A stretch of DNA of 64,000 bases from Rhodanobacter sp. A1T4 (GCF_014207185.1 NZ_JACHCP010000002.1:1-64000); one strand, 5' to 3'. Shown: positions 8,728 to 18,515, counted from the first letter of the stretch. Translations and numbers: made by a program. Notes: generated by a model not told the origin, from the letters alone.

Positions 8728-9024
8728 ATGAGCTACGCAATTATCGGCTTCGGCAAGATCGGCCAGGCCCTGGCCAAGGCGTTTGCCCGCAATGGCATCG
8801 ACGTATTCGTTGCAACCACGCGCGACCCGGAAAGCTTTGCATCCGCTGCGGCCGCGATCGGACCCGAGATCATTCCCAAAAAACTGGCGGAAGCGGTCAA
8901 GGCGGACATCGTCTTTTTAGCCGTCCGTTTCGAATCGCACCAGGATGTCGCGAAGGCGCTGCCGACCTGGAAGGGAAAACTGGAAGTACTGCATGGAACT
9001 GACCACGGCGCTGGAAATTACTGA
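8728..9024 (+). pseudogene. N-terminal half of NADPH-dependent F420 reductase-like gene
   Basis: 98 residues starting SYAIIGFGKIGQALAKAFAR, the Rossmann motif of NADPH:F420 reductase-like proteins. It continues normally through ADIVFLAVRFESHQDVAKAL and TWKGK. It then switches to an unrelated tail and stops, where the family (about 200 residues) would continue into its C-terminal domain. GGAG lies 6 nt before the ATG at 8728. The missing C-terminal part is found on the same strand at 19516-19817. Confidence 0.75.
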
Positions 9025-9268
9025 CCGCCGCGCTGGCAAATTCTGCCTACGCCGCTGGTTCTGACCACTCTGCTGCCACTAATCGCTCCGCTCTTCTCTT
9101 GCCGACTGCTCAACTGCTTCTGACCAATCTGACGGAGCTTTAACCAGATGCAGCTCTGCCAACTTTCGATGCATCTTGAGGAGGTTGTGCTCGGTCAATC
9201 GGCACGTCCGCTTTTCTCCTGTTGCTCGGAAAGGTTTAACCGGTGATCCGTTCCGTCGCCTTCATCGA

Positions 9269-10600
9269 TCAGTACTCCAAATGAACACGCAATCCCACAA
9301 CCCGGGCTGGTCCGCGGTCCCGGTTGTATCCGGGGCTGTGAACAAGCTGGATATCTGCCGTCACGAATGCAAACGACGTGACGGCAAGATCGTAGTACGC
9401 CTCCCCGATCTGCTCCGTGGCGTAGTTCAACCGCCCATCCCCCAACGTGAAGCCTGATCCGCCTGCTGCCAGGTAGTTTCGGTGTTCCGGCGAAAGCCCG
9501 TTCACTGCAAACGCAATGGCGATTCGATCCTTGGGACGCTCCCACTTTGCTCCGGCGAGCTGTGCGCCAATGCTGGCGCTACGATCCGCTTCGGTGAACG
9601 CGAATGACTCTGTCTTCCCGTCGTTCCACGCGACACGTCCGAACAAACCAGTGTCTCCATCGTCAGCGAGTGGAACATCAACGCCCGCTGCCGCTCCATA
9701 TTTATATCGACCGTTTTGATCATCTGCGCGAATGTCGGGAACACTGCCCGTTTCTTTAGCTTCAAGCAAAGCATCTTCATAAATGCCCATCCGTGCCTTG
9801 TTTTGAAATACGAGCAGCCACACGCTGCTGCTTTCGGGATCGTGCTGCCAAGTCACTTGAGCGTTCTGGCCATTTGCCCGGCCGATGGGGCCTTCCAGGT
9901 TTGGCCCGTTGGCCTGCGTAGGCATCTGATACACGCCGTAACGCCAAGTCCACGGGCCGACAACGTAAGTCACGAGCCCGCCGACGGTGTAACCACGCGT
10001 GTCAGCGGCAAAATCCCAAGCTGGACTGTTAAACAAGCTCCAGTTCATGAACTGGGTTCGCGTCGAATTGCCATAGCGGCTTTGATCGAAGTCGTCGTTT
10101 ACAGCCATGAGCCCGAACTTGAAGCTCAGGCGATCGTCAACCTGATCGCCCGGCAATTGATCCATCTTTCGTTTGACCTTCGTCGTTTTGTCGCCCAATG
10201 GGATGTCGTACGTAAGGAAGGCACGCGCGACGTAAGCATCACGCCCGAGCGTGCCGCCACCACCGCGGATCACATCGCCGTTGGTCAAACCGGCCAGCCC
10301 AGTGCTGTGGCTGACAGCTTCGCCCCGGAACATTTCTATATCCAAATAAGCAGAAAGGCGCGACGTCATGGGTAGCCCGAAATAGGTTCCGAATGTGTGG
10401 GAACGTGCATGGTCTCCTCGCGGATTTAGGCTGAGAGGGCCCTCGTAGGGAGAGTGCAAGCTGTTTTGGATCTGCGTGATGAACGTGTACTGCGCGCCGA
10501 GCAATTGCGGCACAAAGTACTGGACGTCGTCGGCGATGGCGTCACTCATGCTCACAGACACAACAATTGTCGCAACAATAATTGTTGCGCATCGATTCAC
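9269..10600 (-). CDS. OprB-family outer-membrane porin
   Basis: 443 residues with a signal peptide (CATIIVATIVVSVSMSDAIA) and a beta-barrel typical of OprB-type carbohydrate-selective porins. The conserved ending is PGYNRDRGPARVVGLRVHLE, with a terminal aromatic (EY). The start is GTG at 10600, immediately after the TGA of the NRAMP gene, so the two are co-transcribed and probably translationally coupled. That linkage suggests a role in cation or organic acid entry rather than sugar uptake, but this is inference. Confidence 0.8.
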   Translation of the reverse strand: MNRCATIIVATIVVSVSMSDAIADDVQYFVPQLLGAQYTFITQIQNSLHSPYEGPLSLNPRGDHARSHTFGTYFGLPMTSRLSAYLDIEMFRGEAVSHSTGLAGLTNGDVIRGGGGTLGRDAYVARAFLTYDIPLGDKTTKVKRKMDQLPGDQVDDRLSFKFGLMAVNDDFDQSRYGNSTRTQFMNWSLFNSPAWDFAADTRGYTVGGLVTYVVGPWTWRYGVYQMPTQANGPNLEGPIGRANGQNAQVTWQHDPESSSVWLLVFQNKARMGIYEDALLEAKETGSVPDIRADDQNGRYKYGAAAGVDVPLADDGDTGLFGRVAWNDGKTESFAFTEADRSASIGAQLAGAKWERPKDRIAIAFAVNGLSPEHRNYLAAGGSGFTLGDGRLNYATEQIGEAYYDLAVTSFAFVTADIQLVHSPGYNRDRGPARVVGLRVHLEY

Positions 10601-11896
10601 TCATTGACCCCAGGTGGCGAACATCACGACAGCGGCGGCTGTCATCACTCCCGTAGCGATCCACCCCCATACTTTGAGCGATGTGTTGAGGGTGAATTTT
10701 CCCATCACTTTTTTATTCATGGCCAACAGCATGATCATGATCATCATGGGTACCGCGGCGACACCATTGATTACCGCACACCAATAGAGCGCCTTGATGG
10801 GATCGACGGGAGTGAAATTGAGCACGATCCCCACAAGGCTGGCGAAGACGAGTACGCCATAGAAGAATTTGGCTTCATGCGGTTTGTACTCAAGTCCGCT
10901 GCGGTATCCCAGCGCACCTGCTGCCGCGAAGGCGGTCGATCCAGCAAGTACGGGCACGGCAAGTAGACCTGTGCCAATAATGCCTGCGGCAAACAGCCCA
11001 AAGGCAAATCGTCCAGCGAGGGGGCGCAGTGCTTCGGCGGCGTCCGACGCTGACTGAATATTTGTCTTTCCGTGCGCATGCAGAACGACGGCCGCCGTCA
11101 AGATGATGAAAATGGCTACGATGTTCGAGAACACCATCCCGATCGTCGTGTCGACGGTAATCCGTTCGATCTGTTCAGGTCCCTGCGATGGATCCGCTTT
11201 CAATGGCCGGCGATCGCCATCATCGCGGATTTCCTCGGCCTCCTGAGCCGCTTGCCAGAAGAAAAGGTAGGGGCTGATGGTCGTACCGAGCACGGCAACG
11301 ATAGCGACGGCGTACTTGGCATTGAGCCGCGCCTTGGGCACGACAATGCCTTTCACCACTTCACCCCAAGGAACGTGGATGACGAATACCGTCGCCACGT
11401 AGGCGAAAAGACTGAGTGTCAGAACTTTGAGGATGGGCGAATACCGGGAAAACGGGACATACATCTGCAGCAGCAGAGACACGATTGCGAAACCTGCCGC
11501 ATACAACACCGCGGGGCCTCCGATCAGCAGTTTCAGCGCGGCTCCCATGGCACCGATGTCGGCAGCCAGGTTGATCACGTTGGCTACCAGCACAGAGAAC
11601 ACCAGTCCATAAACCCATGGACGTGGATAGTACTTACGCATGCTGCTGGACAGCCCCTTGCCCGTGGCGCAACCAATTCGCGCGCTGATCGTCTGGATCG
11701 CGATCATCAGCGGCATCGCAAGAAAGAGGCTCCAGATCGTGGCATAGCCATAGGCCGCACCTACTTGCGAGTAAGTGGCAATCCCGCTCGGATCATCGTC
11801 CGCTGCTCCCGTGATCAGACCCGCACTCAATTTTCGCAGCAGGGAGGGCTTGGATTTCGCGGACGATAAGTCGTTCAAGCAGGCGCCCTCTATCAA
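10601..11896 (-). CDS. NRAMP-family divalent metal transporter
   Basis: 431 residues and about eleven membrane segments. The family signature DDDPSGIATYSQ in TM1 marks an NRAMP-type carrier. Canonical manganese/iron carriers have DPGN here, and the DPS variant is common in the broader NRAMP-related group. The third and later helices follow the family order. The start is uncertain (TTG at 11896 or an internal codon). It is the first gene of an operon with the OprB porin. Confidence 0.82.
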   Translation of the reverse strand: MIEGACLNDLSSAKSKPSLLRKLSAGLITGAADDDPSGIATYSQVGAAYGYATIWSLFLAMPLMIAIQTISARIGCATGKGLSSSMRKYYPRPWVYGLVFSVLVANVINLAADIGAMGAALKLLIGGPAVLYAAGFAIVSLLLQMYVPFSRYSPILKVLTLSLFAYVATVFVIHVPWGEVVKGIVVPKARLNAKYAVAIVAVLGTTISPYLFFWQAAQEAEEIRDDGDRRPLKADPSQGPEQIERITVDTTIGMVFSNIVAIFIILTAAVVLHAHGKTNIQSASDAAEALRPLAGRFAFGLFAAGIIGTGLLAVPVLAGSTAFAAAGALGYRSGLEYKPHEAKFFYGVLVFASLVGIVLNFTPVDPIKALYWCAVINGVAAVPMMIMIMLLAMNKKVMGKFTLNTSLKVWGWIATGVMTAAAVVMFATWGQ

Positions 11897-12027
11897 TGTG
11901 TTTACGCATCAAGCGCAGGCGTGGCGTAAATGTCTCCCGTTAAGAAGGTGACGCTCTCGGCTACGAGTAAGCTCCAACTCCAATCTCATGGTCAATTCGC
12001 ATTCCTATAAAACAAAATTCATCAACG

Positions 12028-12747
12028 CTAAGTGATTCCACCTGGTAAGAGCAGGCGATCGTATTCCTTCTTGACGACGGCATAGCATTCACAAGAACGT
12101 TCTTCTAAACCGCCACGATCCAGAACCACGATATGGCCTCGCCGATATTGGATAAGTCCTGCTTTCTGTAAACGGCCTGCGGCTTCTGTCACCCCTTCGC
12201 GTCGTACGCCCAACATGTTGGCAATCAGCTCCTGGGTCATGACCAACTCTTTCGAGTGAAGCCTGTCCAGGCTCAAAAGCAGCCACCGGCAAAGTTGCTG
12301 ATCCAACGAATGGTGACGGTTGCAAACCGCCGTTTGGGACATTTGTGTAATCAAGGCTTGGGTATAGCGAAGCAACAAGTGCATGACTGGGCCGGACCGA
12401 TTAAATTCCTCCATCAACATAGCAGCAGCCAGCCGGTATCCCCGTCCTGCGCTTTGCACAACGGCCCGGCTTGGTGTGGACCTGCCTCCCATAAACAAAG
12501 AAATGCCCACGATGCCTTCATTGCCGACCACGGCAATCTCAGCCGACGCACCGTCCTCCATCACGTACAACAAAGAGATGATGGATGAGGTCGGAAAGTA
12601 GACATGGGACAAGTTGCTTCCGGACTCGTAGAGCACTTTACCCAGCGGCAAATCCAAGGGCTCTAAGTGTGGCAACCAACGGGCATATTCGTCCTTGGGA
12701 AGGCTGCTGAGTAGTTGGTTATGCTTCGGATCATCACTCTGAGCCAT
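12028..12747 (-). CDS. Crp/Fnr-family transcriptional regulator
   Basis: 239 residues. An N-terminal cyclic-nucleotide-binding-like beta roll (LGKVLYESGSNLSHVYFP, VVGNEGIVGISLF) leads by a long helix into a C-terminal Crp-type HTH with MTQELIANMLGVRREGVTEAA. The usual cAMP-binding residues are not obvious and there is no N-terminal Fe-S cysteine cluster, so the effector is unknown. It is upstream of the NRAMP/porin operon in the same orientation. Confidence 0.82.
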   Translation of the reverse strand: MAQSDDPKHNQLLSSLPKDEYARWLPHLEPLDLPLGKVLYESGSNLSHVYFPTSSIISLLYVMEDGASAEIAVVGNEGIVGISLFMGGRSTPSRAVVQSAGRGYRLAAAMLMEEFNRSGPVMHLLLRYTQALITQMSQTAVCNRHHSLDQQLCRWLLLSLDRLHSKELVMTQELIANMLGVRREGVTEAAGRLQKAGLIQYRRGHIVVLDRGGLEERSCECYAVVKKEYDRLLLPGGIT

Positions 12748-13406
12748 GCGCCACCTCTAGTATCTGCTGGAAGCCTGCCTGCTGATAACAGCACCCTGGC
12801 GGGACCAGCCAACTTGAGTATAGGCACTTCAAGGTTTGGGGATACTCTGGACTCCTCGAAGTACCAAGAAATCTGTCGCTTCGTACGGCAGCGCACAGAC
12901 CCATCCAAAACGGAAGGACACCATATCGTCACAGTCTGCTGAACCCTTCAGCGCTGAGCCTGGGCTTTCCGTCATGACAACTGAAGAACGAACGAGTGCG
13001 GAATATTACGATGCCGACACTGGCTTCCTGCTTGGCCAAAACAGACAGTGCGAAGGGGAAAACGGACTTCCAGCCTTCGAGTTGCTTCGCCGGAAAGTGA
13101 GTGTTCTACGATTCGTTTCCGCTAAGACCATGAAGTACGAAACATCTGACGTTTCCACACAATTTTAAAACGTTAGGTGCTACGTTTGTGATGGTTGTTT
13201 CTCAATCATCGACGCCACTTCCGGTCTTTGGTCTGTTTAACAGACTGGTAAATCCCTGGAGGTGCTGGTCTTTAAAGTCGGCTCCGATGATGGTCCGCAG
13301 CATCGCTTCAAACGAGCGCAAAAAAGCTGCGTTGATGTTTGCCTTGTGATGACACGGGACTGCGAAGATATCCTCATCGCCAAGTACTCAAGAATGCTGA
13401 TGTCAG
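12748..13406. other. Intergenic region without a convincing gene
   Basis: About 660 bp with lower coding quality. An open frame at 12974-13168 (+) starts TTEERTSAEYYDADTGF, but it has no recognisable domain and no clear ribosome site. I see no hairpin repeat of the window families here. Confidence 0.4.
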
Positions 13407-13670
13407 TCAGTCCGCCTCCTTCTTCGCATGGCACAAAGGGTGATGTTTGGTAGATGAGCTATCAACCAAAGGAATATTTTTGGTGCCATCGGAACGGGGA
13501 TTTGAAGGAACCGCCACAGGCTTATCAACAAGAACCTCGGCGTCATGTTTACGAGATATATCCGGCGTAACTTCGAATTGAGAAGGCTTCTTCCCTTTGT
13601 CATCCAGAGCTCTATCCACGTTGTTTCCCATGCTTTGTATCGGCCGGGAATAAGTTTCTAGCTCGTTCAT
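13407..13670 (-). CDS. Small hypothetical protein
   Basis: 87 residues if started at the ATG at 13670 (NELETYSRPIQSMGNNVDRA). It is hydrophilic, charged and proline-containing, with no membrane segment or known motif. It lies alone between gene-poor stretches. It may be real, or an open frame in low-constraint DNA. Confidence 0.3.
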   Translation of the reverse strand: MNELETYSRPIQSMGNNVDRALDDKGKKPSQFEVTPDISRKHDAEVLVDKPVAVPSNPRSDGTKNIPLVDSSSTKHHPLCHAKKEAD

Positions 13671-13884
13671 TTTTGTAATCCTCAATCACGCCAAAGTCAC
13701 TTGTTTTCACTATGAGCTGACACAAGGGAATATCGCGTGACGAGTCGTCTAAAGAGGAGAAAACTGACCATCATTAATTTTCAGTTGGACAAGGATCGAG
13801 CTTACACACCCGTAGATGACCATGGCTTTTTAAATAACTTCGGTAGTTCTCACTTATTTCAGATGCGCTGATGGACGGTGTTCA

Positions 13885-14145
13885 ATGGGCAAACCTACCC
13901 AGGAAGGTTTTCGACGCTATCCAAAAACGGAGGGATGGTTTACGCCTAATCTGTTAGCCCGACTTTGGTTTGAACCGCTGCGGGCTCCCTGCATCTGTAT
14001 AGAGTCTTGCTTACGCCCGTCTTGTAAAGGACGATGTGGTTGCGACGCTTGTCTCGGCTACTGGACGCAGCGCTATTTTGAAATGAGTGATTTCGACTTA
14101 AAGGATTGCTTCGCCAGAAACAATCACATTTTGTCCATGGCATAA
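13885..14145 (+). CDS. Small cysteine-rich hypothetical protein
   Basis: 86 residues with seven Cys in the middle: CICIESCLRPSCKGRCGCDAC. The spacing could bind a metal, but I recognise no family. It ends 41 bp before the H-NS-like gene and is on the same strand. The ribosome site is weak. Treat as tentative. Confidence 0.3.
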   Translation: MGKPTQEGFRRYPKTEGWFTPNLLARLWFEPLRAPCICIESCLRPSCKGRCGCDACLGYWTQRYFEMSDFDLKDCFARNNHILSMA

Positions 14146-14186
14146 CTCGGCATAGACTCGTTAAAGTCCCAATATCAGGCACGTCC

Positions 14187-14582
14187 ATGGCAGTCAATTT
14201 AAAAAATCTCTCGCCGAAAGAACTGCAGGCTGTCATCGCCGAAGCGCAATCAAGGATGAAAGAGGCGCGCGTGAATCTGATCCAGGATGTTCGGAAAAAG
14301 GTTGATGCATTGCTGACTATCAGTGGCCTGACATTAATTTAGGTCTACCCAACGCGTGGCAGAAAAAAAACGGCCGGCACGAAAAGAACCGTTGCAGCCA
14401 AATACCGGAACCCATCAGATCCTTCTCGGAACTGGTCCGGCCGTGGCCGTCAGCCACTCTGGTTTGTGGCGGCATTGAAACGCCGTGGTGTCACTACTGA
14501 AAGTCTTTTGATTACCCGCGCACCAAGAGCCGCAAAGGTAGCCAAAACTTCAGTGAAGAAAGCCAAGATATCAAAGAGCTAA
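14187..14582 (+). pseudogene. H-NS-family nucleoid protein with in-frame amber codon
   Basis: The frame from ATG 14187 to TAA 14580-14582 encodes 131 codons of an H-NS-like protein. An N-terminal coiled-coil half comes first (AVNLKNLSPKELQAVIAEAQ), and VYPTRGRKK forms the linker. The C-terminal DNA-binding domain is KYRNPSDPSRNWSGRGRQPL, with the GRGR minor-groove hook. Codon 52 (14340-14342) is TAG in an otherwise intact frame, just before VYPTRG, where relatives have an acidic or similar residue. A single change from GAG or CAG would explain it. The reading frame is preserved on both sides, so the event is recent, suppressed in the cell, or a sequencing error. Confidence 0.8.
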
Positions 14583-14737
14583 CGAGGTAAAAAATTGCCG
14601 TTGAGTTTCATCCAAAATTGAGCCAGTTCGCACGGCGATTTTTGTCGAATTTTGATCCACCTCCCATCAAACACTGCTCGTATCCTGACGTGCCCCAGAA
14701 TTTCGTACTGGGTCTCAAACCATCGAAAGGACAGGAG

Positions 14738-15112
14738 ATGATGAACAGGCAAGAAGAAATCGCGAGAATCGTTCGCTCTTACTTCAAGAGCTATCCCGAC
14801 AAGGACAGACCGACGATTGAGTCGCTCATCAGTGAGGACTTTTACTTCACCAGTCCGCTAGACAACAGAATCGACAGGCAGACCTATTTCAATCGGTGTT
14901 GGCCAAACAGCAACAATACCGCTGCGATTGATCTACAGCACCTCGTGGTGAATGGAGAGCGGGCTTTCGTGATCTACGAGAGTCGCATGACGGATGGAAA
15001 GCGCTTCAGGAACACCGAATTGTTGACCGTGAAACACGGCAAAATTACGGGCGTGGAGGTGTATTTCGGGTGGTCAATTCCGCATGACGCTGCTGCCGGC
15101 AAATTCGTCTGA
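14738..15112 (+). CDS. SnoaL-like (NTF2-fold) protein
   Basis: 124 residues. The pattern IARIVRSYFKSYPDKDRPTI, then LISEDFYFTSPLDN, and ELLTVKHGKITGVEVYFGW is typical of SnoaL-like cone-barrel proteins. Its ligand or reaction is unknown. The ATG at 14738 follows AGGAG very closely; the next codon is also ATG (14741) and may be the real start. Confidence 0.72.
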   Translation: MMNRQEEIARIVRSYFKSYPDKDRPTIESLISEDFYFTSPLDNRIDRQTYFNRCWPNSNNTAAIDLQHLVVNGERAFVIYESRMTDGKRFRNTELLTVKHGKITGVEVYFGWSIPHDAAAGKFV

Positions 15113-15209
15113 CCAAAGTGATGGTGAAGGCAGAAGATGACGCCTTAGTTGGTCAAACCAACTTTCGAAATTCCAGGAGCCAACGAATTTGTCGAGAAGG
15201 CGAAGCCGA

Positions 15210-15812
15210 CTATCGGACGCATCCACGTGGAACATACTTCGTTACCACCATGCCGCAGGCGTATGGGTTGCTGCCGATCAGTTCAAAATCCTGATCGACA
15301 CTCTTCTTCGCGAAGATCGAGATGCCCTCATGCAGTGCGATCGGATTGGTATAAAACTGAAATTCATCGATCAGATCCGCGGTGATCAGTGAAGAGGCAA
15401 AACCCGCTCCCCCAAAGGCGACGATATTCTTGCCCGGCTGGGCCTTGAGGTAGTCGACTTCCTCGACGAGGGGTTTGTAAGCAAGTTCTGCCTCCGGCCA
15501 AGGCGAGGCTTTCAGGATATTTGAGAAGATTATTTTCCGCGCATCCATGATGCGCTGTGCGAACGCGAACGTCGCAGCTCTCGGATGCTTGCGGGCTGTT
15601 TCGGACCAATGATCGATGTAGCCACCTTCCACAATCTTGCGGCTGAGAAGGATGGTGTCGGCCTCCTCGAAAAATCGATTGAATTCCGCCCGAAGCTTCT
15701 CGTCCCAAGGGCATTTGTCACCCCAGTCCCAGAGCTGCCAGCCGGGCTCACGACCGGCCTGTCCGACATAGCCGTCGACGGACACCTGCATTTGCAAGAT
15801 CAGTTTGCGCAT
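15210..15812 (-). CDS. Dihydrofolate reductase-like (RibD C-terminal) protein
   Basis: 200 residues of the RibD_C/DHFR-like family. The N-terminus is KLILQMQVSVDGYVG, then DTILLSRKIVEGGYIDHW, and NIVAFGGAGFASSL is the NADP-binding glycine stretch. The family reduces pteridine- or pyrimidine-like substrates, but these short stand-alone members mostly have unknown roles. The start ATG fits the family N-terminus exactly. Confidence 0.82.
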   Translation of the reverse strand: MRKLILQMQVSVDGYVGQAGREPGWQLWDWGDKCPWDEKLRAEFNRFFEEADTILLSRKIVEGGYIDHWSETARKHPRAATFAFAQRIMDARKIIFSNILKASPWPEAELAYKPLVEEVDYLKAQPGKNIVAFGGAGFASSLITADLIDEFQFYTNPIALHEGISIFAKKSVDQDFELIGSNPYACGMVVTKYVPRGCVR

Positions 15813-15889
15813 CTCGGAGGATCCTCTCGATACTTAGCATGGCTGGGAGGCTGTCAGTAATGTATTTTTGAGAGGGCGGCGTACTGCGA

Positions 15890-16525
15890 TCAACCAGGCG
15901 CTGGGTAGGGACTATTTTTCAATAGTGCCGCGAGGTGCGCCGCATTACATGCCAATGTCTTGATCGTACTGGCGAGTTTGGGTGGCGTGCGAGCCAGATC
16001 TTTGTAATTGACACTGCCCATGGCTTCACCGACCCAGTATGCAGAGCTGCCACCCGGAATGGTAAAGCCGACATCGGCGAGTGCCTGGTAGAGTTCGGCT
16101 GTGACATGGTGTGCGCCGTCTTCATTGCCAACGACGGCGACGATGGCGACACGGCCGAACGTGGGGTAGCGACCTTGCTTGTCGATCTCATCGAGAAAGG
16201 CGTCCATCCGCTCCAACACGCGCTTGGCCACGCTGGAAGGTTGACCCATCCAGATCGGTGAGGCGAGGACAAGAATGTTCGCATCGAGCACCTTGCTGCG
16301 CAGAGCGGGCCACTCATCGCCACTACCCTCGTCAGCCTTGACGCCAGGTTTGACGACGTAATCCGCAACGCGGGCATGGGATACCCCTACACCGTACGGA
16401 GTCAGTGCGTGCAGAATCTGGTCCAACAGCTTCTGGGTGGAAGACTCCTCCGGCCCTTGCTTTAGCGTGCAGTTCATTCCGAATGCGGTGAGTGACTTGG
16501 ATTCTTTCGAGCCCTTCTTGTCCAT
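15890..16525 (-). CDS. Flavodoxin-fold NAD(P)H-dependent FMN reductase-like protein
   Basis: 211 residues. The FMN-binding flavodoxin fold is seen in FGMNCTLKQGPEESSTQKLL (phosphate loop region), in LDANILVLASPIWMGQPSS, and in VAIVAVVGNEDGAHH. The family is commonly annotated NADPH-dependent FMN reductase or flavodoxin family protein. The N-terminal 12 residues are an extension ahead of the fold. It is oriented with the DHFR-like gene but separated by 77 bp. Confidence 0.78.
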   Translation of the reverse strand: MDKKGSKESKSLTAFGMNCTLKQGPEESSTQKLLDQILHALTPYGVGVSHARVADYVVKPGVKADEGSGDEWPALRSKVLDANILVLASPIWMGQPSSVAKRVLERMDAFLDEIDKQGRYPTFGRVAIVAVVGNEDGAHHVTAELYQALADVGFTIPGGSSAYWVGEAMGSVNYKDLARTPPKLASTIKTLACNAAHLAALLKNSPYPAPG

Positions 16526-16622
16526 GATCCATTTGCCCTTGCAGCTGACTAAGGGAAATCGAGATTAGGGAGGGAGGCGTCGTGGGATGATGAAACGTAG
16601 ACGCAGACTACTGTCAGCAAAT

Positions 16623-17585
16623 CTAGGATTCCGCGTTATCTGAATTGTGTTCGATCGCGTCGCGCCGCTCACGCCAGGTTTGTGCAGTCTGGGGCTTGAC
16701 GAAAAGAGAGGTGATTTCCGGATGTGCGATCTTGGCCTGCCTCTCGATACGGTTGATGCAGTCCTCGATCTGCGGCGTGGTCAACGCGTCCTCGAACTCG
16801 GCACTGAGTGCAGCTACCACCTGGTTTGGCCCCATCTGCACGGTCATTACGCCGTTGGCACAGCGCACATCGGCATCGCCCGCGGCAATCGCAAGAATGG
16901 AATCGGCTACCACCGGATGCGCGGCTTCACCGATCAACAGCCCCTTGGTCTCACGCGCCAGCAGCGAAGCTGAAACAGCGAGCACGCATGCAATGCCGAT
17001 CGATGCCACACCGTCGAGCACGGGCAGGTTGAGCAGTTGCGCGCCGGCAAGACCTGCCAAGGCTACGATCAGGCCGAGCAATGCCGCGCTATCTTCCAGC
17101 AGCACGGTGAACGTGCTGGGGTCTTTGCTCCGACGAAAGGCTTCGAAGTAACCCATTCGCCCCTTGTGCAAACGAAACTCGCGGAGTGCCACATACCAGG
17201 AACTTCCTTCAAAAAGCAGCGACACGGCAATTACGCCGTAATTCAATGACGGGTGAGTAATGGGCTCAGGCTGGCGTATGTGCATCACTCCCTCGTAGAG
17301 CGATGCACCTGCACCCAGTGCAAGTACCAGCAACGCGACGATGAAACTCCAGAAATACAGCTCACGACCGTGACCGAATGGATGCGTGCGATCCGGCGGC
17401 ATCTGCGCGCGGTGCAAGCCGTACAGAAGCAACAGTTCGTTGACGGTATCGACCAGGGAATGCACCCCTTCGCTAAGCATTGCCGAGCTGCCGGATATCC
17501 CTGCCGCCACAAACTTGGCGATGGCGATCATCAGATTACCGGCGAGGGCAACGTAGACCACTTTGCGCGAACCGGTGGTAGGCAA
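16623..17585 (-). CDS. Cation diffusion facilitator transporter
   Basis: 320 residues of the CDF family, which exports divalent metals (Zn, Fe, Mn, Co) in exchange for protons. The N-terminal membrane domain carries SGSSAMLSEGVHSLVDT, whose Ser/His/Asp pattern forms the transport site, and RTHPFGHGRELYFWS. A C-terminal cytoplasmic domain of about 100 residues includes QMGPNQVVAALSAEF. Metal specificity cannot be told from this. It belongs to the group with an extended loop (ERR.KDPSTFTVLLED). Confidence 0.85.
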   Translation of the reverse strand: MPTTGSRKVVYVALAGNLMIAIAKFVAAGISGSSAMLSEGVHSLVDTVNELLLLYGLHRAQMPPDRTHPFGHGRELYFWSFIVALLVLALGAGASLYEGVMHIRQPEPITHPSLNYGVIAVSLLFEGSSWYVALREFRLHKGRMGYFEAFRRSKDPSTFTVLLEDSAALLGLIVALAGLAGAQLLNLPVLDGVASIGIACVLAVSASLLARETKGLLIGEAAHPVVADSILAIAAGDADVRCANGVMTVQMGPNQVVAALSAEFEDALTTPQIEDCINRIERQAKIAHPEITSLFVKPQTAQTWRERRDAIEHNSDNAES

Positions 17586-17658
17586 GCGTCAGGCCTGTAG
17601 TTGGTGCTTCAATCTCGTCATGTCAGATGCATGATGAAAGGCATCACCGCCTGAAGGC

Positions 17659-17925
17659 TCATGATCGTTCCTGGTTCTCTACGCCACGGGGACGCATCGG
17701 AACGGGGTCGGAGCCATACGCCTGAGGCATGGCAGGATCTGTTCGCCCCAGTGTGATGTTCTTTGACGCGCGCACATGACGATTGGCAAACGTCCATATC
17801 TCACCTGTCGCCGTGATCAAAACAGTCCAATAGAGATCAGATTCCGGGCCATAGTCGATAAGGATGTGGGCAAATCCTTCGCCTTTGGGTGTGTTCATCG
17901 GTAGGGGCGGATTGAGTTGCAGCAT
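17659..17925 (-). CDS. Small hypothetical protein
   Basis: 88 residues starting LQLNPPLPMNTPKGEGFAHI, with SDLYWTVLITATGEIWTFAN in the middle and a polar tail. It looks like a small beta-rich protein of unknown function. AAGGAGG lies 6 nt before the ATG at 17925, a perfect Shine-Dalgarno that decides the start against the open frame up to 18054. Confidence 0.65.
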   Translation of the reverse strand: MLQLNPPLPMNTPKGEGFAHILIDYGPESDLYWTVLITATGEIWTFANRHVRASKNITLGRTDPAMPQAYGSDPVPMRPRGVENQERS

Positions 17926-18179
17926 GCAAGGCCTCCTTATGTTCTCTCGCACGATGCTTTCATCGACGTGAACAGCCTGAGAATTTTCAGCTTCAGACCG
18001 CGTTTGCATCAAGCCTCGCTGGAAGTCCCTCACACAACGTAGCAACCACTTCACGCAAGAAATGCATGCGTGAGGGCCACAGTAGTTTCTCGGTCAAAGT
18101 CGCTCTTGAGTAGGCTTTGATGGTGAAAACTCCATCTCCACTGCGAAATTCCAATAATCAGCATGAAAAGAGAAACGAC

Positions 18180-18422
18180 ATGGCAAAAATCGACACGGAA
18201 AAACGCGACGACCTAACAGAGAGTCACTTCGCGTTTCCCAGACAGCGCAAGGAACCTCTTGAAGACGCCGCGCATGTGCGCAATGCCGTCGCGCGTTTTA
18301 ACCAAGTCGAAGGCGCAAGCGCTGAAGAAAAAGATGAGGCATGGAAACGCATCCAGGCAGCTGCGAAGAAGTACGGCGTCGAACTCAGCGAAAAGAGTCG
18401 TCACGAGATGAGCAAAGGCTGA
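18180..18422 (+). CDS. DUF6582-like small protein
   Basis: 80 residues: AKIDTEKRDDLTESHFAFP, RKEPLEDAAHVRNAVARFNQ, then AWKRIQAAAKKYGVELSE. This is the pattern of DUF6582-type proteins, small soluble proteins often encoded near prophage or stress genes; their function is unknown. GAGAAACGAC precedes the ATG at 18180, which I prefer over the frame opening at 18117. Confidence 0.7.
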   Translation: MAKIDTEKRDDLTESHFAFPRQRKEPLEDAAHVRNAVARFNQVEGASAEEKDEAWKRIQAAAKKYGVELSEKSRHEMSKG

Positions 18423-18515
18423 CACAAAAGTTGGCTACGAGCCGTCGTCGACTTTTACAGTGTAGTCACGGCAATAAGGCCACGCTTCAGATGATCCAAC
18501 CGCCTATGGGTATTT

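Noticed and set aside
12836..13168. 110-codon plus-strand frame as a gene
   Set aside because: No ribosome site, no recognisable motif, and it starts within the promoter region of the Crp-type gene.
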